Shown here in pieces: positions 10,534 through 22,639 of a stretch of 55,699 nt of DNA. The translations under genes and the position numbers were made by a program. The notes below the pieces were generated by a model. The model was not told the DNA's origin. It made no database searches and saw nothing but the letters and a program-made list of their open reading frames with translations. Origin of the DNA: Fragilaria crotonensis (Eukaryota; Bacillariophyta; Fragilariophyceae; Fragilariales; Fragilariaceae); NCBI GenBank assembly GCA_022925895.1, contig JAKSYS010000404.1, positions 1 through 55,699 of the forward strand, written 5' to 3'. Numbering within the stretch: position 1 is the stretch's first letter; each line of letters begins with the position of its first letter.

Positions 10534-12915
10534 ATGACGCCGCTAGTATTTATCAGACTCCTGCTCCTTCTCGGCTCTGCTTCACTAGTCCTTTGCGTTC
10601 CAAGTGGATTCGTAGAGGAAGCTGTAGCAGACCTTGATGCCATAACCGGGGCATTTGCCCCTAATCCAAGAAAGGGGGGAAAGCCTATGCTGTTGCTTTC
10701 TACAAAACTGGGAACAATTTTTGTTCTAGAAGACCCCGACAACTCGGACGACAACTTCGTCATTGCCAACTTCGAAAGTCGCATGTGCCACGATGGCGAA
10801 AGAGGCTTGCAATCAATTCGACCTCATCCGAACTTCAAGTCCAATCGCTACATTTACATGTTCTATTCGCATCGTCGCAATGGGTGCGCCGAATCTGCGA
10901 CGGATGGACCCCGCAACCGATTGTCCAGATTTACAATGGATGCCAGTACTCTCAAGATCGACTTGTCTTCCGAGGTCGTTCTCTTGGAAACCTCTCCACC
11001 CTTGAAACACATGCATAACGGAGGTAATATTGCCTTTGGGAGCGACGGAAAGCTATGGGTAACCACTGGCGATGGAGGCAGCCGCGAACCTGCTGTGTCT
11101 CAAGATCTAGGTCATTTGCATGGGAAAATTCTCAGGTTGAACGACGACGGGTCCATTCCCAGTAACAATCCTTATGCTGATGGCGGTGTCAAATGCGGGG
11201 AAAATGGTGGTAAAACTAACAATGGTGTTTGTGGTGAAGTGTAAGTGCAATTCTCAAGTCTTTGTGACGATTGGTAGTGCTGGTCTACTTCGTTTACTTA
11301 CATTGACTCTCTCATACACCAACGCTGCATAATCGACAGATTCGCACGAGGTCTGCGCAACCCATTTCGGCTCGCCATGGATCCCAATGCGAAATCTAAA
11401 GTTAAGTTTCACATTGGTGATGTTGGAGCATCCGCGTGGGAGGAAATCAGTGTGGGAGGCGCAGATTACGCGAAGGCGAACTATGGGTGGCCCCCAATGG
11501 AGGGTCCCTGCAAGCGAGGAGACAACCGGGACTGCCCTAAACCCAGCGAGTTCCTCGATCCCTTCTACTACTACGAACACACTAAGGGCGAAGAAGGCGG
11601 AGCCGTAACAGGAAGCGTGTTCGTTCCTGACGGACTCTGGCCAAGTCAGTACAAGTTCCTCTTCATCGATTTCATCTTTGGGCGGATTTACAACCTGATC
11701 AAGGATGACGACAGGGAGTGCAGATCATGCAAACCACCGGTGCCGGGCTATAGAAACGAAACTTTCCACAAACTGGATTATATGGTGGACATGTTCTTCG
11801 GTCCGTACAAAGACACGAGCGCACTCTACATCATGTCAAGGAGTGAAAAGGAAAAGCGGATCCGGCGAATTCGCCTTACTGGCAGCAGCAATAGAAGCCC
11901 CGTCGCCAAGATTGCTGTTTCAGATGCGACTGCGTCTGTTGGTCAGGTCATTTCATTTGATGGAAGTAAGAGTTACGACCCAGATGGCGACTCGTTGACC
12001 TATAGGTGGGACTTTGGAGACGGTCTCGAGACAAGTATATCTAAGGTGAGAAAGGCGCAGCATGCGTACAAGAGACGAGGAGTCTTCAACGTTGAATTCA
12101 CAGTGACAGATACGAAAGGTCAAGTGGATGAATCGTCTATTTCAATCTCAGTGGGCAAGCCACCGAATGCGAAGATGATTGACCCCCCGTTTGGCAAAAA
12201 ATTCTTCGTCGGCGAAAGAATCCGAGTGCGCGGTTTGGCGGTGGATTCCAGCGGAAAAAGATTGCCCAGGTCGCAGATATTTTGGGAAGTGCGTCAGCAT
12301 CACGCGACTCACTGGCACCCCTTCCTTGACCGCCGGGCTGGGAATAATTTCACCTTGTCCCCTGCTCCAGAACCTGAAGACTTCAATGCCGCCACAAATA
12401 GCTATTTGGAAGTCATCATGTACGCCGTTGATAGCAGTGGTTTGACCACAACTGTCTCTCGCAAGATCAAGCCCAAGACCAGATTGGTTCGAGTCACTAG
12501 TGTTCCATCAGGACTTAAGATTCTGATCGACGAGTTCCCCGTTGTCACCCCCCAGACAATCACAACATGGGCAAGGCACTATCTCCGGCTCGATGTTGAC
12601 GATCAGTACCCCTACGTGTTCAAGTCCTGGTCCGATGGCGGCGCTCGTAGGCACACGAAAATGATTACTGCTTCGAGTTGGACTCTCACAAACGTGTCTG
12701 CTACGTTTACCAAATCAGCCGACGCTCCACCATTGAAGGAACCTGTTCGAGATTGTTCGTCGCAAAAGCCATGCGGACGATGCGAAGGGCATTGCGATAC
12801 TGATGCAGATTGTCAGGGTGCACTTGTATGCTACTGGAAAAGAGGCCGTAACAAACCTGTCCCAGGCTGTACTGGAATCGATGGATCTCGCACAAAGTGG
12901 TGTACGATTGCTTGA
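10534..12915 (+). CDS. secreted PQQ-type sugar dehydrogenase-like protein with PKD domain
   Basis: Two exons, 10534-11240 and 11340-12915, are separated by a 99 bp intron (GTAAGTGC...GACAG). Splicing joins VCGEV to FARGLRNPFRLAMDP without loss of frame, giving about 760 residues. The start at 10534 begins a signal peptide (MTPLVFIRLLLLLGSASLVLC). Residues 20-430 resemble the glucose/sorbosone dehydrogenase beta-propeller family: KHMHNGGNIAFG holds the expected catalytic His, followed by LWVTTGDGG. A PKD domain follows (RSPVAKIAVSDAT, SYDPDGDSLTYRWDFGDG). The last 55 residues are Cys-rich (CGRCEGHCDTDADCQGALVCY), a tail often seen in diatom secreted proteins. It probably oxidises or binds sugars outside the cell or at its surface; the substrate is unknown. 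No frame breaks. Confidence 0.85.
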
Positions 12916-13321
12916 TTCGAGATGAGATTGTCATGGAGCGTTATCAATATATCGTGTCAATCAATTGTTTGAATTACGTGCTTCTAGAGTTCCTCTAGTC
13001 TTCTCAATTCTAACTAGGGTGCGCTCGACATCAGAGGTGATCGTGTCGTGGAATGGGATATCAACAAATAATCCACGCTATCTACGACAAACGATTTTCT
13101 CTAAACTGGCGGCCACTCGTCGACCCAGGGCTGTTCGACTTGTCGAGGAATGTTTCTGCTTTGTACCTAACAATTACCTGCCACACTCGTACGCAGTACA
13201 TTGTAATCATACCTAATTAACGCACACTACTCCCACTTCTGCACCCTTGTTTCGCCAGCACACAATTCTGAGAAATGCCGCGACTGGTGCCGACGGCGAG
13301 CATTTATCGAAGAACCTCTCT
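12916..13321. other. intergenic, convergent 3' ends
   Basis: About 400 bp between two convergent genes. No coding, RNA or repeat structure was recognised. Confidence 0.5.
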
Positions 13322-13821
13322 CTAGGGTTGGTACGCAATTTTCAAGTAGATGCGAGCATCTTTTGTAAACCAGTTGTTGTCCACGACACGCTCGACTCCA
13401 ATGGGTGATGCCGAGAGCGGCAAATCATCCAATTTGATTTTGCATTCTCCAATTTTGTCGTCCTTTAGGAAGTCATCGTCCATGATCTTGCATTTCAATA
13501 CCATGTTGTGGAGGCCCATGGTGGAGGGAATTTCAAAGGTGAAGGTTTCGCCATAGACGGGGTTGAGATCGTCTGCCTTTTTGGAAGAGTTTTTAGTTCC
13601 AAACTTCTTGTCGAAAACGAGATTCTAATCGAAGGATGGAAGCAGGGACGAAGGATCCAAAGTTAGATACAAGGTGGAGGAAAAATCGCAGACGCCTGTT
13701 AATGATTCACTACACTCACATCTTGCACCAATTCCAACCTGACGTATGGGTCACTCTTTCCAATGAGATCTGAGTCAGCGAGATTGGTTACTCTATCAAG
13801 GAAGACGCTGATTATAGCCAT
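13322..13821 (-). CDS. small single C2-domain protein
   Basis: Exon 1 (13821-13720) encodes MAIISVFLDRVTNLADSDLI then GKSDPYVRLELVQD. A 95 bp intron follows (13719-13625, GTGAGTG...GATTAG). Exon 2 (13624-13322) begins NLVFDKKFGTK and ends IYLKIAYQP, for 134 residues in all. The pattern SDPYV, then NPVYGETFTFEIP, then KIMDDDFLKDDKIGECKIKLDDL is a classic C2 beta-sandwich with the Asp residues that bind calcium. It is the length of one C2 domain with nothing else, like small plant C2 proteins that bind membranes in response to calcium. The annotation relies on splicing; exon 2 alone would look like a 65-residue fragment. Confidence 0.85.
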
Positions 13822-14429
13822 GTTGATGATTTATTGAACAATGCACTGTTCGATTGTTTTTTGTGAACCTTCGATGAATCGTCACAGCGTCCTTCCAAGT
13901 TTCAATCCCGCGATGCTTTTTGGCGACGGAGTTCGCTGGTGTGCGTATCGAATCCTATTGTCGACTCACTCGACTCCAAAAATTGGTGTCAAACATGCCG
14001 AGAGTTGACCGTTCAATGATTTTCTTGAGTCGTGGAGACACTTCACTCGGAGCTCCGAGTATACTGGATGCCCTACTACTTCACAATTTGGGTCAAGGTG
14101 CGCACACTAATTGCATGTCTGGAGTGCCATTAGAGCCACTCTACTACAGCGCTACCGGGTAAAAAGGTCGTCTGCAAACACAAGGCACAGGGGCAATGGA
14201 AAGTGCAACAACAGCAATGCCACGTCTACGACTCACCCGACATTTTGATACATGCCTCTCAAAACTGAAGTAGGAATTCCTCATCCAACATCATTGCGAG
14301 GAGATAAGTTCAGGGCAGCGCTCATCATTTGGATTCAAATCACCATGCCTTGTAAATCGTACCAGTCGTATAATCTGGGATCGCCTGCCACCGTTGCATG
14401 TTTCGAACGCACACAGTCAGAGGACTGGA
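13822..14429. other. intergenic spacer
   Basis: About 600 bp. It holds palindromic words such as CTCGGAGCTCCGAG near 14047, but no coding or RNA feature that I can support. Confidence 0.4.
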
Positions 14430-15955
14430 TCATACAACAAGGAGGTAGACGAAGCTCAGCATGCTGCCAGCGAGCAGCCCCAAGGAGAGAGACAAGTTCA
14501 GTATTTCGGAGGATATGATTGGTTCGTTGTCATTTTGTTTGGAAATACACGACGGTGCCACGAGAAAGCTCCACGATATTAGAAAACCATTGGATGCCGC
14601 CAATGTGGCTTGCACAACAAAGGAGAGCATATCGGAAGGAATCGGAGTGATGCTTGTCTTTGATTGCGATGACGAGGGGAGCATGGCGAACAACAAAAAC
14701 AAAATGCATCTCGACAAAGCATAGGGTATCAGTTGGTTCTTTGTCAAAAGAGACGAGTACCGTTCGGCCAGCAACCGTCCAACCAGGTCAAAGACATTGA
14801 ACCAAAGAAAGGTCAGTGGTGTGAATAAATCATTCTGAAGCCGATTTCTGGAGTCGCACCGGTGCGCGGATTGGAGCGTGGATGTCCAGGCAGGAAAGAT
14901 GGCGAGGGTCACCACGAAAGTGAGGAATATAGTGAGGGCCGGCTGACGAATCTTGGTCCATACGGCCAAAGTGGAGCTGCGCAACGGGGCGTCATCGTCG
15001 TCAGTATCCACATCGACCTCCAACGCCAACTCTGTCGCAAATCGAGGTGGCGAATCGATGGATGATATAGGAGCTACCGCATCGTTGACATCTCCCAGCG
15101 GTTGATAGCGCCGTCGAGATGACGAGTACAGCCACTGGAACCCCACCAAACAAGCAGCCAACAAACCACAAGACATTCCAAAGTATGATACCACTGCCCA
15201 ATCGATAACACCCTCGTCGGCTACACAGCTATCTAAAACAAGTTCAGTCACATCTTTAGCCACAGCATTTTGTTGTATTTCGTCCTCACTCGGACAAGTG
15301 ACATCCCATTGAGGCGATTCTCCCAAGGCCGACAAGAAATTGGCGGCCGACACGACGACGCCTCCTACCGCTTGTCCGGCAAAGAGAGGTCCAATATTGT
15401 TGTCATGATGATGATGATTGTTGTTGACGTTCGAGACACTACTACTCGGAGATGACGCAGTCGCTACCAAGCCGGCGCTTGCAATCGCCCCCATGGCACC
15501 ACACGTGGCAGAGACATGAGCGTGACGATTAAAAACAACATTTTGGAAATCGGTATGAAAATCAAAGTCGTGGTCAAGAGGAAGATCGCCAGGTATATTG
15601 AAAGGGGTATCATGACCATGTAATAATACACTGTTGTCGGATGATCGTTGTCCGTCGTGGTTGTGACTGAAGTACTTGTACTTGGTGTTGTTCGTTTGGT
15701 GGACCCCAGAATCCGACAAGCCAAACTTGCGACTGAACTCAAGTTGTACACGAATCCGAACCAAAGTTCTGCATCGTTCCGACAGGTGCGCAGGACGAAG
15801 TATGGCGCGGCGCTGACAAAGGCATTCCATGGGACGAGCAGTCCAATGCCAAGGAGACAAAAGACGCATCGCGTCGCAACATTATTCGACAAGGAGAAGA
15901 AAAAACTGGTGCTGCTGGTAGATCTCAGGGATGACTCCTCCTCGTCGTTGAACAT
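14430..15955 (-). CDS. equilibrative nucleoside transporter family protein (one frame break)
   Basis: The N-terminal part reads VFCLLGIGLLVPWNAFVSAA, the signature first transmembrane segment of the ENT family (SLC29). The C-terminal part has ALTIFLTFVVTLAIFPAWTS, FLWFNVFDLVGRLLAE and a closing hydrophobic SLSLGLLAGSMLSFVYLLVV, also typical. These proteins carry nucleosides across membranes by facilitated transport. The two halves lie in different frames; the switch is at about 15495-15515, where IVTLMSL should run into CGAMGAIASAGL, and fits one missing base. No splice signals fit the gap. ATG 15955 (MFNDEEESSLRS) is chosen because it gives the usual short acidic cytosolic head; an upstream in-frame ATG at 16240 is possible. 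About 508 residues, close to family length. A His/Asn-rich and acidic loop lies in the middle. Confidence 0.8.
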
Positions 15956-16596
15956 ATTACCCTGTCTAATATAATGGTTGTGTTGGAACTGTGCAAGTGT
16001 GCAGTTGCCGACCTCGTCCTGACCTTCCGTTGTGATGGAACGAATGGGGCTAGTAGCAGGACTTGCGGATTGGATCTTGCTGATGGCGGATGTGGTGGAG
16101 TTCGATGTTTGATCATCTGATATTCTACAACAGTACCAGGTACACGGTCTTAGTATTCCAGTGACTCGATTTGCTGTATGTGGCGCACATTGAACGTCGT
16201 TTCGGTAGCACGAATAGCACTCATACACTCTGTACTCCATACTGCACTACTACTAGCTAGTACTCGTACGATGCTCTACCGGTAGTTCGTTGTTTTGGCA
16301 ATGCCGCATGCATGTCTGCATGTAGTGCATCATTATATGGGGTGCAGACCATACAACTTACAATACATGATCCTATCTCCATCTAGCCATTCGTTGCTGC
16401 CGCATGCTAACGTTCTCACAGAGTAGGGGAATGGTCTCACTTATGTACATCATCTCTAGGGAATTCTTCCACTATCGCCTGTCCTACCTATCTATCCCAA
16501 CCTTACATCCTGCAGGTGATATGTTCATTTACAACGCCACATGCCCTCTGGCTCGCCGGCAGAGCCAAATGTCCTCCATGTTGGGGCCCATGACTT
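15956..16596. other. intergenic spacer, promoter of ENT gene
   Basis: The part up to 16240 is open in the ENT frame and could be an N-terminal extension. Near 16245-16280 there is a GTAC-rich stretch (CTAGTACTCGTACGATG). Nothing else is supported. Confidence 0.35.
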
Positions 16597-19091
16597 TCAA
16601 TCAACAAGCATCACTTGCTCCTCGTCCGTTGAAGAATTAGTCGCGTTGTCGCTACTCGTCTCCTCCACCATTGTTCTCTCGTCATTGCAAACATCATCGG
16701 AACAACTACTGCTGCTTCCAACTGATGAGGCAGCCCACAATGACACCGAATCTCGCAACAAACCGTACGTCAATGACGCATGTGCCTTGGCCAGCACTTC
16801 CATGACAAAATCGTGCTTTGTGGCATGCGGTTCCCGAGCATAATACCGTCCAGCACGATTGAGACGAGACCAATACTCCAATTCTTCCAAAGCTGCAGTT
16901 GATTGCTCCGGCTCACGCGGTTCCTCTTGTGGTTGTTGCTGTTGTTCTGTGGATTCTATCATTGTGGTGGTAGTAGTTCTAGTGGTAGGTGCTGATGTCG
17001 GAGTGTCGAAATGAATGTGAAACAAGTGTGGATTGACCTGCAGGGCCGCGAGAGCCGCCGGCAGAACACAACGAGTGGACTCGGCATAAAAGACAACTCG
17101 ACGAAGAGTTCGAGTTTCTTGCAAGACTTGGAGCAATTCCAAGAGACTCTCTTCGGGAATCGAAGGACAACTGAGATTCAGATCTGTCAAAGTCTTGTTG
17201 TGTCGCAGGACTGGAATCATGGCTTGCAAAATGGATGGTCCCATGTTGGTACGTGCCAAGGAGAGCCATTTTAAAGATCGATTCGACATAAGTGGGAAGA
17301 GAAACTGCGGATTCCGAGGAAGAAGATTGTCGCTCAAATCAAGGGCAGTCAGAGTCGAGTTGTTCAAAAACAGTTTTTGCAGGGCCATGGAAAGTTGAAA
17401 GTCGCTCGCAGTGCCCCACCTTGAGCGACACAATACAGTGATGAGGGCGGATATTCAGGAGTGTCCGTGCCAACTTTTTGATTGTAGAAGCCCACGTTAG
17501 AGCACAGCGAACATTGTTCAATCTGGGTATTCCTCTCGAGGGCTTGTAGAATCAAACAGAGACCAGTTTTTTCAAGTCTCGTGAAACAGATGGTGAGTTG
17601 TGTATACTTCGGAATGTTTCTATAGAGAATGCTTGCCACTGCTTTCGCCAGGGTAGGGCATACAGTGTCCCACACTTTGCATTGCATCAAATGCGGCGCC
17701 GCATTGGTTTGCAGTAGGTGTGCAGCAATGACAGGAGGTGATTGCGAGGATAGGAATACATCTTTTTGATCGGCGAGCGCTAAAATCAGCTCAGTGGATC
17801 CTCCAGAGGCATCCATGGCCAAGTCAACGGGCAGAAGTCCGGCATGATTCGGAATCTTGCGTGATTTTGGATACTTCTGCAACAGCAACATGGCCGACTT
17901 GGTGTGAATTATGTTATGGCTCAAGAGTGGAGACTGTTCGAGAAGCAAATGAAGTGGCAGATTGCCTTCCTTGTTTTTGACTTCCACCGCTTGAGGATAT
18001 TCTTTGACCAAGTATTCAATTAAGACCGGGCGAGGGCCAAGGTACGGAAATGAATTGACTTGGCACGCCTTGTGCAACAAGGTGTTGCCATTTTCATCGC
18101 AGATATCATACAATCCCGGGGGATATTGAGATACACAGAACTTTATTAGACCGACGCTATGAATTCGTTCACTTAGCATTTGCAAAATCGATGGCCTGCC
18201 AGCAAGCGCCTTTGGGTGTTGCAGAACTAGGAATCGCAAGACATCGTCGTTGCGATTGCCTGCGGCAAAGTGATGTGGTGAATAACCTGATTTTGTTCTT
18301 GAGAAAATTGCCCTGGGGTAGAGAGAGTAAATGATCATGACACTTTCCAACGAAGCCGCCTGCGCGAAGTGAAACAGCGGGTGCGCTTCTTGTTTGTGTT
18401 CAAGAATCGCGAAGGTCGCGCTGCGAGAGAATGGTCGTTAAGGATCATGTCGAGCAGAGCCTTTTCCGCACCCTTGTCGTGGGACATCATGCCTGTGAAG
18501 AGAGTTTGGAACTCCGCTTGCACAAGGTTCATTTTGCGTTTCTTTGGTTGTCGTCTGTGGGGAGGTCGAAGATGGGCGACGTGACGATGAGTTCGCACTT
18601 ATGTTACACACATAGACGTACGAAGTTCAAAAGAGATATAAGACGAGATACGGTTTTTCTGCGAGGGAGTTCTGAGTTTGTCCACACGACAGAATCCACG
18701 TTGAAATGGTACTAGGTGGTGCGCCATTGTGACTGGTACTAGTACTGGCAGAAGTGTGCAGAGTGCGGAGTCGAACTTACATTTCCCAAGGTTCATCGTC
18801 GTCGTCATCGGACAATCCTACGATTCGCAGTCTCGATTCTTTCAACAGGCATGATTCATCTTTGAGGGGTATCATGGTGTGGTCGCTCATAGTGGATGAA
18901 GGGTTCATGGGGTAGAAAATGTTGGAGCAGGAAATGAAGTCACTCTTGTGATGAATATAATCGAGCAGGTTGCATATACGCGCGGACAGTGCTGGTTTCC
19001 GATAGTTCTGAGTGTCCGTTTCTGCCGCAAACTCATCGGTGTCTGTCGCAGGAATTCCATTTCCGGGTTGTGATGTTCGCATTTTACGCAT
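16597..19091 (-). CDS. ankyrin-repeat / leucine-rich-repeat protein (frame breaks)
   Basis: Exon 1 (19091-18781) encodes an acidic head ending RIVGLSDDDDDEPWE. A 226 bp intron (18780-18555, GTAAGTTC...CCCACAG) joins it to IRQPKKRKMNLVQAEFQTLF. Ankyrin-like repeats follow, for example CDENGNTLLHKACQVNSFPY and VKNKEGNLPLHLLLEQSPLL. The last third has LRR-like units, such as NNSTLTALDLSDNLLP, SLKWLSLARTNMG and NKTLTDLNLSCPSIP, and a Gln/Ser/Thr-rich tail. Two single-base frame breaks are visible, near 18395-18415 and in the CCCC run at 17414-17417. Restoring one base in each would give a continuous repeat protein of about 750 residues. It is probably a protein-interaction scaffold; the partner is unknown. 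Similar ankyrin proteins are abundant in diatom genomes. Confidence 0.7.
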
Positions 19092-20323
19092 AAACCTACT
19101 TGGTTCCTACGGTATTTCTGTCACATAGATCTACGCAACATCTACTGGTGGACTACGATTATTCTTTTATGTACGACAGTAAGCTGTGTGCACACGGCAA
19201 GTACGTACCAGTAGTACGATTGTTGACTTGTATGAATGCCAGCGTTGATTCGACTCTCTAGAGTATGTACTCACTTCATATTGCATATGCATACAATGAC
19301 GCGTGGATAAACCATCACACCATCAACCCATCGCCAACCATATATGCATACACGATCGCACAGTATCTCATATCTACATGTACATGCATATATGAATTGC
19401 ACTGGATTCAACTGCACAAATACGATTCGTAAACTGTGCTAATGGACGTACTCCAGTAGACTAGTAAGAAAAACGGATTTTACTGCTACTGTCCGACATC
19501 GGAACATTCAAAATTCGAAAGTATGAAATGTTGCGTTTGTGTGGGCATTACATGTACTACAGTACCGGTAGGTGTGCAGTTATCTGGAATGTCGAATTAG
19601 CGTATCAGAGTCGATTGCGCTTGCATATATTTATCGAATTCTTCTTATTTTTTGATTTGCTATTTGCTTTGTTGGGAATGCGTCTTCGAGATGATTGAAG
19701 AATGAATACCGTATTCTAATAAATTCCTTCATGTCCTGTGTCCTGTGTAACTTTCACTGTCGGCCACGTCACGTAAACCGACCTTGAGGATTGTGGATTG
19801 CATTCCAACAACAGCTCACACGGCGTAGAGAGTGTGGAGGATGCGTTTCGTGAGTGGGTCTTGAGTTGCGGCTTATCGAATCGCGTAACCATGTGCCGGA
19901 TCCTTTCGTAATGGTCACTGTACCAGCTTGAGTAGGCCTAGTCTCGTGCTTCAAAAACATGAGTCAAAAGGTTGAATCCAATACCATGCATGACAAAAGC
20001 CCGTCATGTTTATCCCTGGTGCGCTTCGCCAGGGTGCGTCTCTTCTGTAGCATGCTCGGAATACTCCATGTCGACGACTCCGACATCAACGCGTGGGAAC
20101 ACCGACAAAGGTCTGAGATTGCCCATGATAGGCAACCCAAGTTTTGCCTGCATCGCAAGGACTCATGACACTTGTCAGGAATTTGAACAAGACAAGAAAT
20201 TACACTCGTAGTTTTTTCTAGGGTGGGATCATTAGTCTGACAACCTTTCTCAACTGCGACGATGAAGTACTTCTGATCACTGAAACCGGAAGAACCAAAA
20301 TGGACGAGACCACGATAATGAGT
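19092..20323. other. long intergenic spacer
   Basis: About 1.2 kb with no supported gene. It contains GTAC-rich words (19196-19220), many ATGCATAT-like words (19280-19400) and no recognisable transposon ends. It should include the promoter of the ankyrin/LRR gene at its left end. Confidence 0.4.
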
Positions 20324-21735
20324 TAGTCCAGAATTGATTAATACCAGGGTATGGGGTATGCTCGATGGATTCCTTCAGAATGCGTCATTAATCGATGACG
20401 GGTCTAAGGGAGCAAGGCATTTTAGACTTCGACAACTTCAATGGGATCCACCAAGTCATTATTGAAGCAATCATCTTTGCTCCCATCGTTCTCATCGTCG
20501 TCTCCAACAAAATCATCCTGGTCCCCTAGGCAAACATTCTGTAGTTCGGCGAAGTGCATAGAATCCTCACTATCTAATACTGATCCAGGCGCTGCCACCT
20601 CGGCAGAGTCCATCGCATCGATAGCATCACCATTCCCGTTGTCAGCAATACCATCTGCATCGACATCAGCAACGTCTTCTTCTTGCTCTTCACCATCGTG
20701 ATCTCCGACTGTTGCTTTCCTCATGGCAATGGCGTCGGAACGACACCGTTCCAGCTCTCCCAGAACTTCATCATCCCAAATTTCCAACGCCTTGCTTTTC
20801 GAGTCCTTATCATACTGTGTCGGGCAAATGGTGCTCCGCGTCGCCATGGCAAGGTTGTAGGCATGAATGCCAATCAATTTCCATCGGCCGGTCCATCCTT
20901 GATGTTGTTGTTGCTCAGCAATAAGCACGGCATCACCATTACCATTACTAACACTAACTCTATTGGTAGATTCATCGCGACGCATTCGACAGCAGCGAAC
21001 GACATAGCTGCAGAGATACGTTGCTTCTCGTGAAAAGTGGACCGCTTGAAGACATTCGGCTCTGGCCAAAAAGGTCAGAGCTTGCATCGGATCGCAATCT
21101 TGTGGCGGAGGAAGCTCCGTCTTGAAATTAATATCCATACTGCCCCCTTTGGAGCATTGACTGGCAAATAGTGCGGCTTGCTGCATCACCAAGAAAGGAT
21201 TGCCAACGCAGGGAAGCATGTCCAGCAAGATGAGATTTACTTGGAGGCTTGCCTTTTGCAAAGTTAGTTCAGTAGTACACATTCGCAGTTGGCACATTGC
21301 GTCATGAAGCTTGGACTGGTGTTCCAATAATGGCACCAACGTTCGCCACTCATCGAGTCCGGACAGGGATCCCGTAGCTCGACCGAGTGGTGAATCCCAG
21401 AGAGCATCTAGAACACTGAACTGAGTCTGTGTCCCGCGTGTTAGCACAAACATTTAACGAAGGGGTGATGAGGCCGTTTCTCGATTGTGTACTCACAACA
21501 GGGAGAAGCACAGACATTGCGATCTGAATCATGTTGCTCTGTTCTAACTTCGATGTCGTCGCAAGAGCGACGAGGAGACAGCGCTTCGCATACTCAAGGA
21601 ACACAGCAAGAGCGTCCCTTTTCGCCATAAATGGCAATGTCTTCACCATCAATTGGTGGTCGGGCCACATGGTTGTCGTCATGCAAAATAATGACAGCTT
21701 TGCGAATACTATCAGCAACATCAATCGTTGTCCCC
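20324..21735. repeat. segmental duplication, copy 1 of TFIIIC 3' region
   Basis: This block matches 26522-28085 almost base for base, starting at TAGTCCAGAATTGATTA and ending at the shared GTCCCCA. It includes the 3' untranslated DNA, coding DNA and the 70 bp intron, so it is a DNA-level duplication and not a reverse-transcribed copy. The main differences are absence here of a 190 bp segment present in copy 2, a 12 bp and a 3 bp in-frame length difference, a one-base insertion near 21618, and scattered substitutions. Confidence 0.92.
20422..21735 (-). pseudogene. 5'-truncated duplicate of the TFIIIC TPR subunit gene
   Basis: The minus strand encodes the C-terminal part of the protein at 26591-31536, from about GTTIDVADSIRKA to the stop at 20424-20422. 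The 70 bp intron lies at 21496-21427. A long frame (21453-20422, 343 residues) is open, but it opens with intron sequence. Upstream, the exon has a one-base insertion (CCCTTTTCG instead of CCTTTTCG, about 21618) that breaks the frame (GEKGRSCCVP instead of GEKDALAVFLEY). All upstream TPR domains are absent and no promoter is expected. The long acidic tail is preserved with in-frame indels only, so decay is recent. Confidence 0.85.
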
Positions 21736-21775
21736 AAAAATGTAATGCCACAACAGATAAAGTTGTTGCCATGGT

Positions 21776-22639
21776 TCATCTGAATTGATTCTGGTCTTTT
21801 GCTTGCTGATAAGCCGCTAGAAACAAGTCCTGTTGTTGCTGTTCTTGTGATTGCATCTCTTGATTGCCCAACTGCGCTGCCTGGAGCTGACTTACTAGCA
21901 TGAGTTGTTGCTGTTGTTGTTGTTGCTCTCGTTGCGCTGACTCCAGCTGGGTCCCTAGCATGAGTTGCTGCTGCTCCCGTTGCGCCGCCTGCAGTAGAAG
22001 ATTCTGCTGCTGAAACAGTTGTTGTTCCAGGTTAAGAGATCCCATTGGCATGTTGGAGTGCATAGTATTCATTTGATGATTTAGATTTGTTTGCTGCGCA
22101 TTCATCAGAATATTTAGATTTTTTGGCTCCGTATTCATCTGAAGGTTGAGACTTGGTTGTTGCGAATTCATCTGAAGATTTAATCGTTGTTGTTGTTGCT
22201 GCGCATTCATCTGAAAGTTTAGATCCGGTTGTTGTCTATTCGCGTTTACATACAGGAGCTGTTCTGTGAGGTCTTTCACTTGTGCTCGCAATCGTGCATT
22301 CTCTGATACGAGCAAACGATTGTCAGCGCTGAGAGCGTCCACGGAGGATTGCAACTTGGACAACAGGTTCTTGCGGCGCTCGCGACTTTCCCTCGCGGAC
22401 CTTCGGTTGGCCATGATGCGACGAAGCTTCTTGCTTTCTGGAAGAACCCCGCTCGATTGGGCATTGGCCGTCGTGCTGGAAAAAATGTCCGTTGAGAAAG
22501 CAGCCCCTGCGCTTGGAACAATCTCGAGGTAGCTGGACTCGCCATCACCACCAGCGGCATCGTTGGTGCATTTCACGGTTTCGCTGTCTTCGTCACTGTC
22601 GTGATCATCATTGCCTTTTACGAACGTTGATGTGTTCAT
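21776..22639 (-). CDS. bZIP transcription factor with Gln-rich tail
   Basis: Single exon of 287 residues. The basic region and zipper lie at residues 68-130: KKLRRIMANRRSARESRERR holds the invariant N-x7-R, followed by the heptad leucines in NLLSKLQSSVDALSADNRLL and ENARLRAQVKDLTEQL. It should dimerise and bind DNA in the nucleus. The tail (residues 138-287) is very Gln-rich and contains five or six copies of an L-N-x-x-M-N unit (DLNFQMN, RLNLQMN, SLNLQMN, NLNILMN, NLNHQMN), a possible activation domain. The start at 22639 is the only ATG giving an acidic head before the basic region. The stop lies about 40 bp from the edge of the duplicated TFIIIC block, so the original 3' end may have been altered by that insertion. 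Confidence 0.9.
   Translation of the reverse strand: MNTSTFVKGNDDHDSDEDSETVKCTNDAAGGDGESSYLEIVPSAGAAFSTDIFSSTTANAQSSGVLPESKKLRRIMANRRSARESRERRKNLLSKLQSSVDALSADNRLLVSENARLRAQVKDLTEQLLYVNANRQQPDLNFQMNAQQQQQRLNLQMNSQQPSLNLQMNTEPKNLNILMNAQQTNLNHQMNTMHSNMPMGSLNLEQQLFQQQNLLLQAAQREQQQLMLGTQLESAQREQQQQQQQLMLVSQLQAAQLGNQEMQSQEQQQQDLFLAAYQQAKDQNQFR

Noticed and set aside
20324-21735. Copy 1 of the TFIIIC region as a processed retrocopy, because it lacks the 184 bp intron
   Set aside because: It keeps the 70 bp intron and 3' flanking DNA, and it lacks the six bases that splicing would leave.
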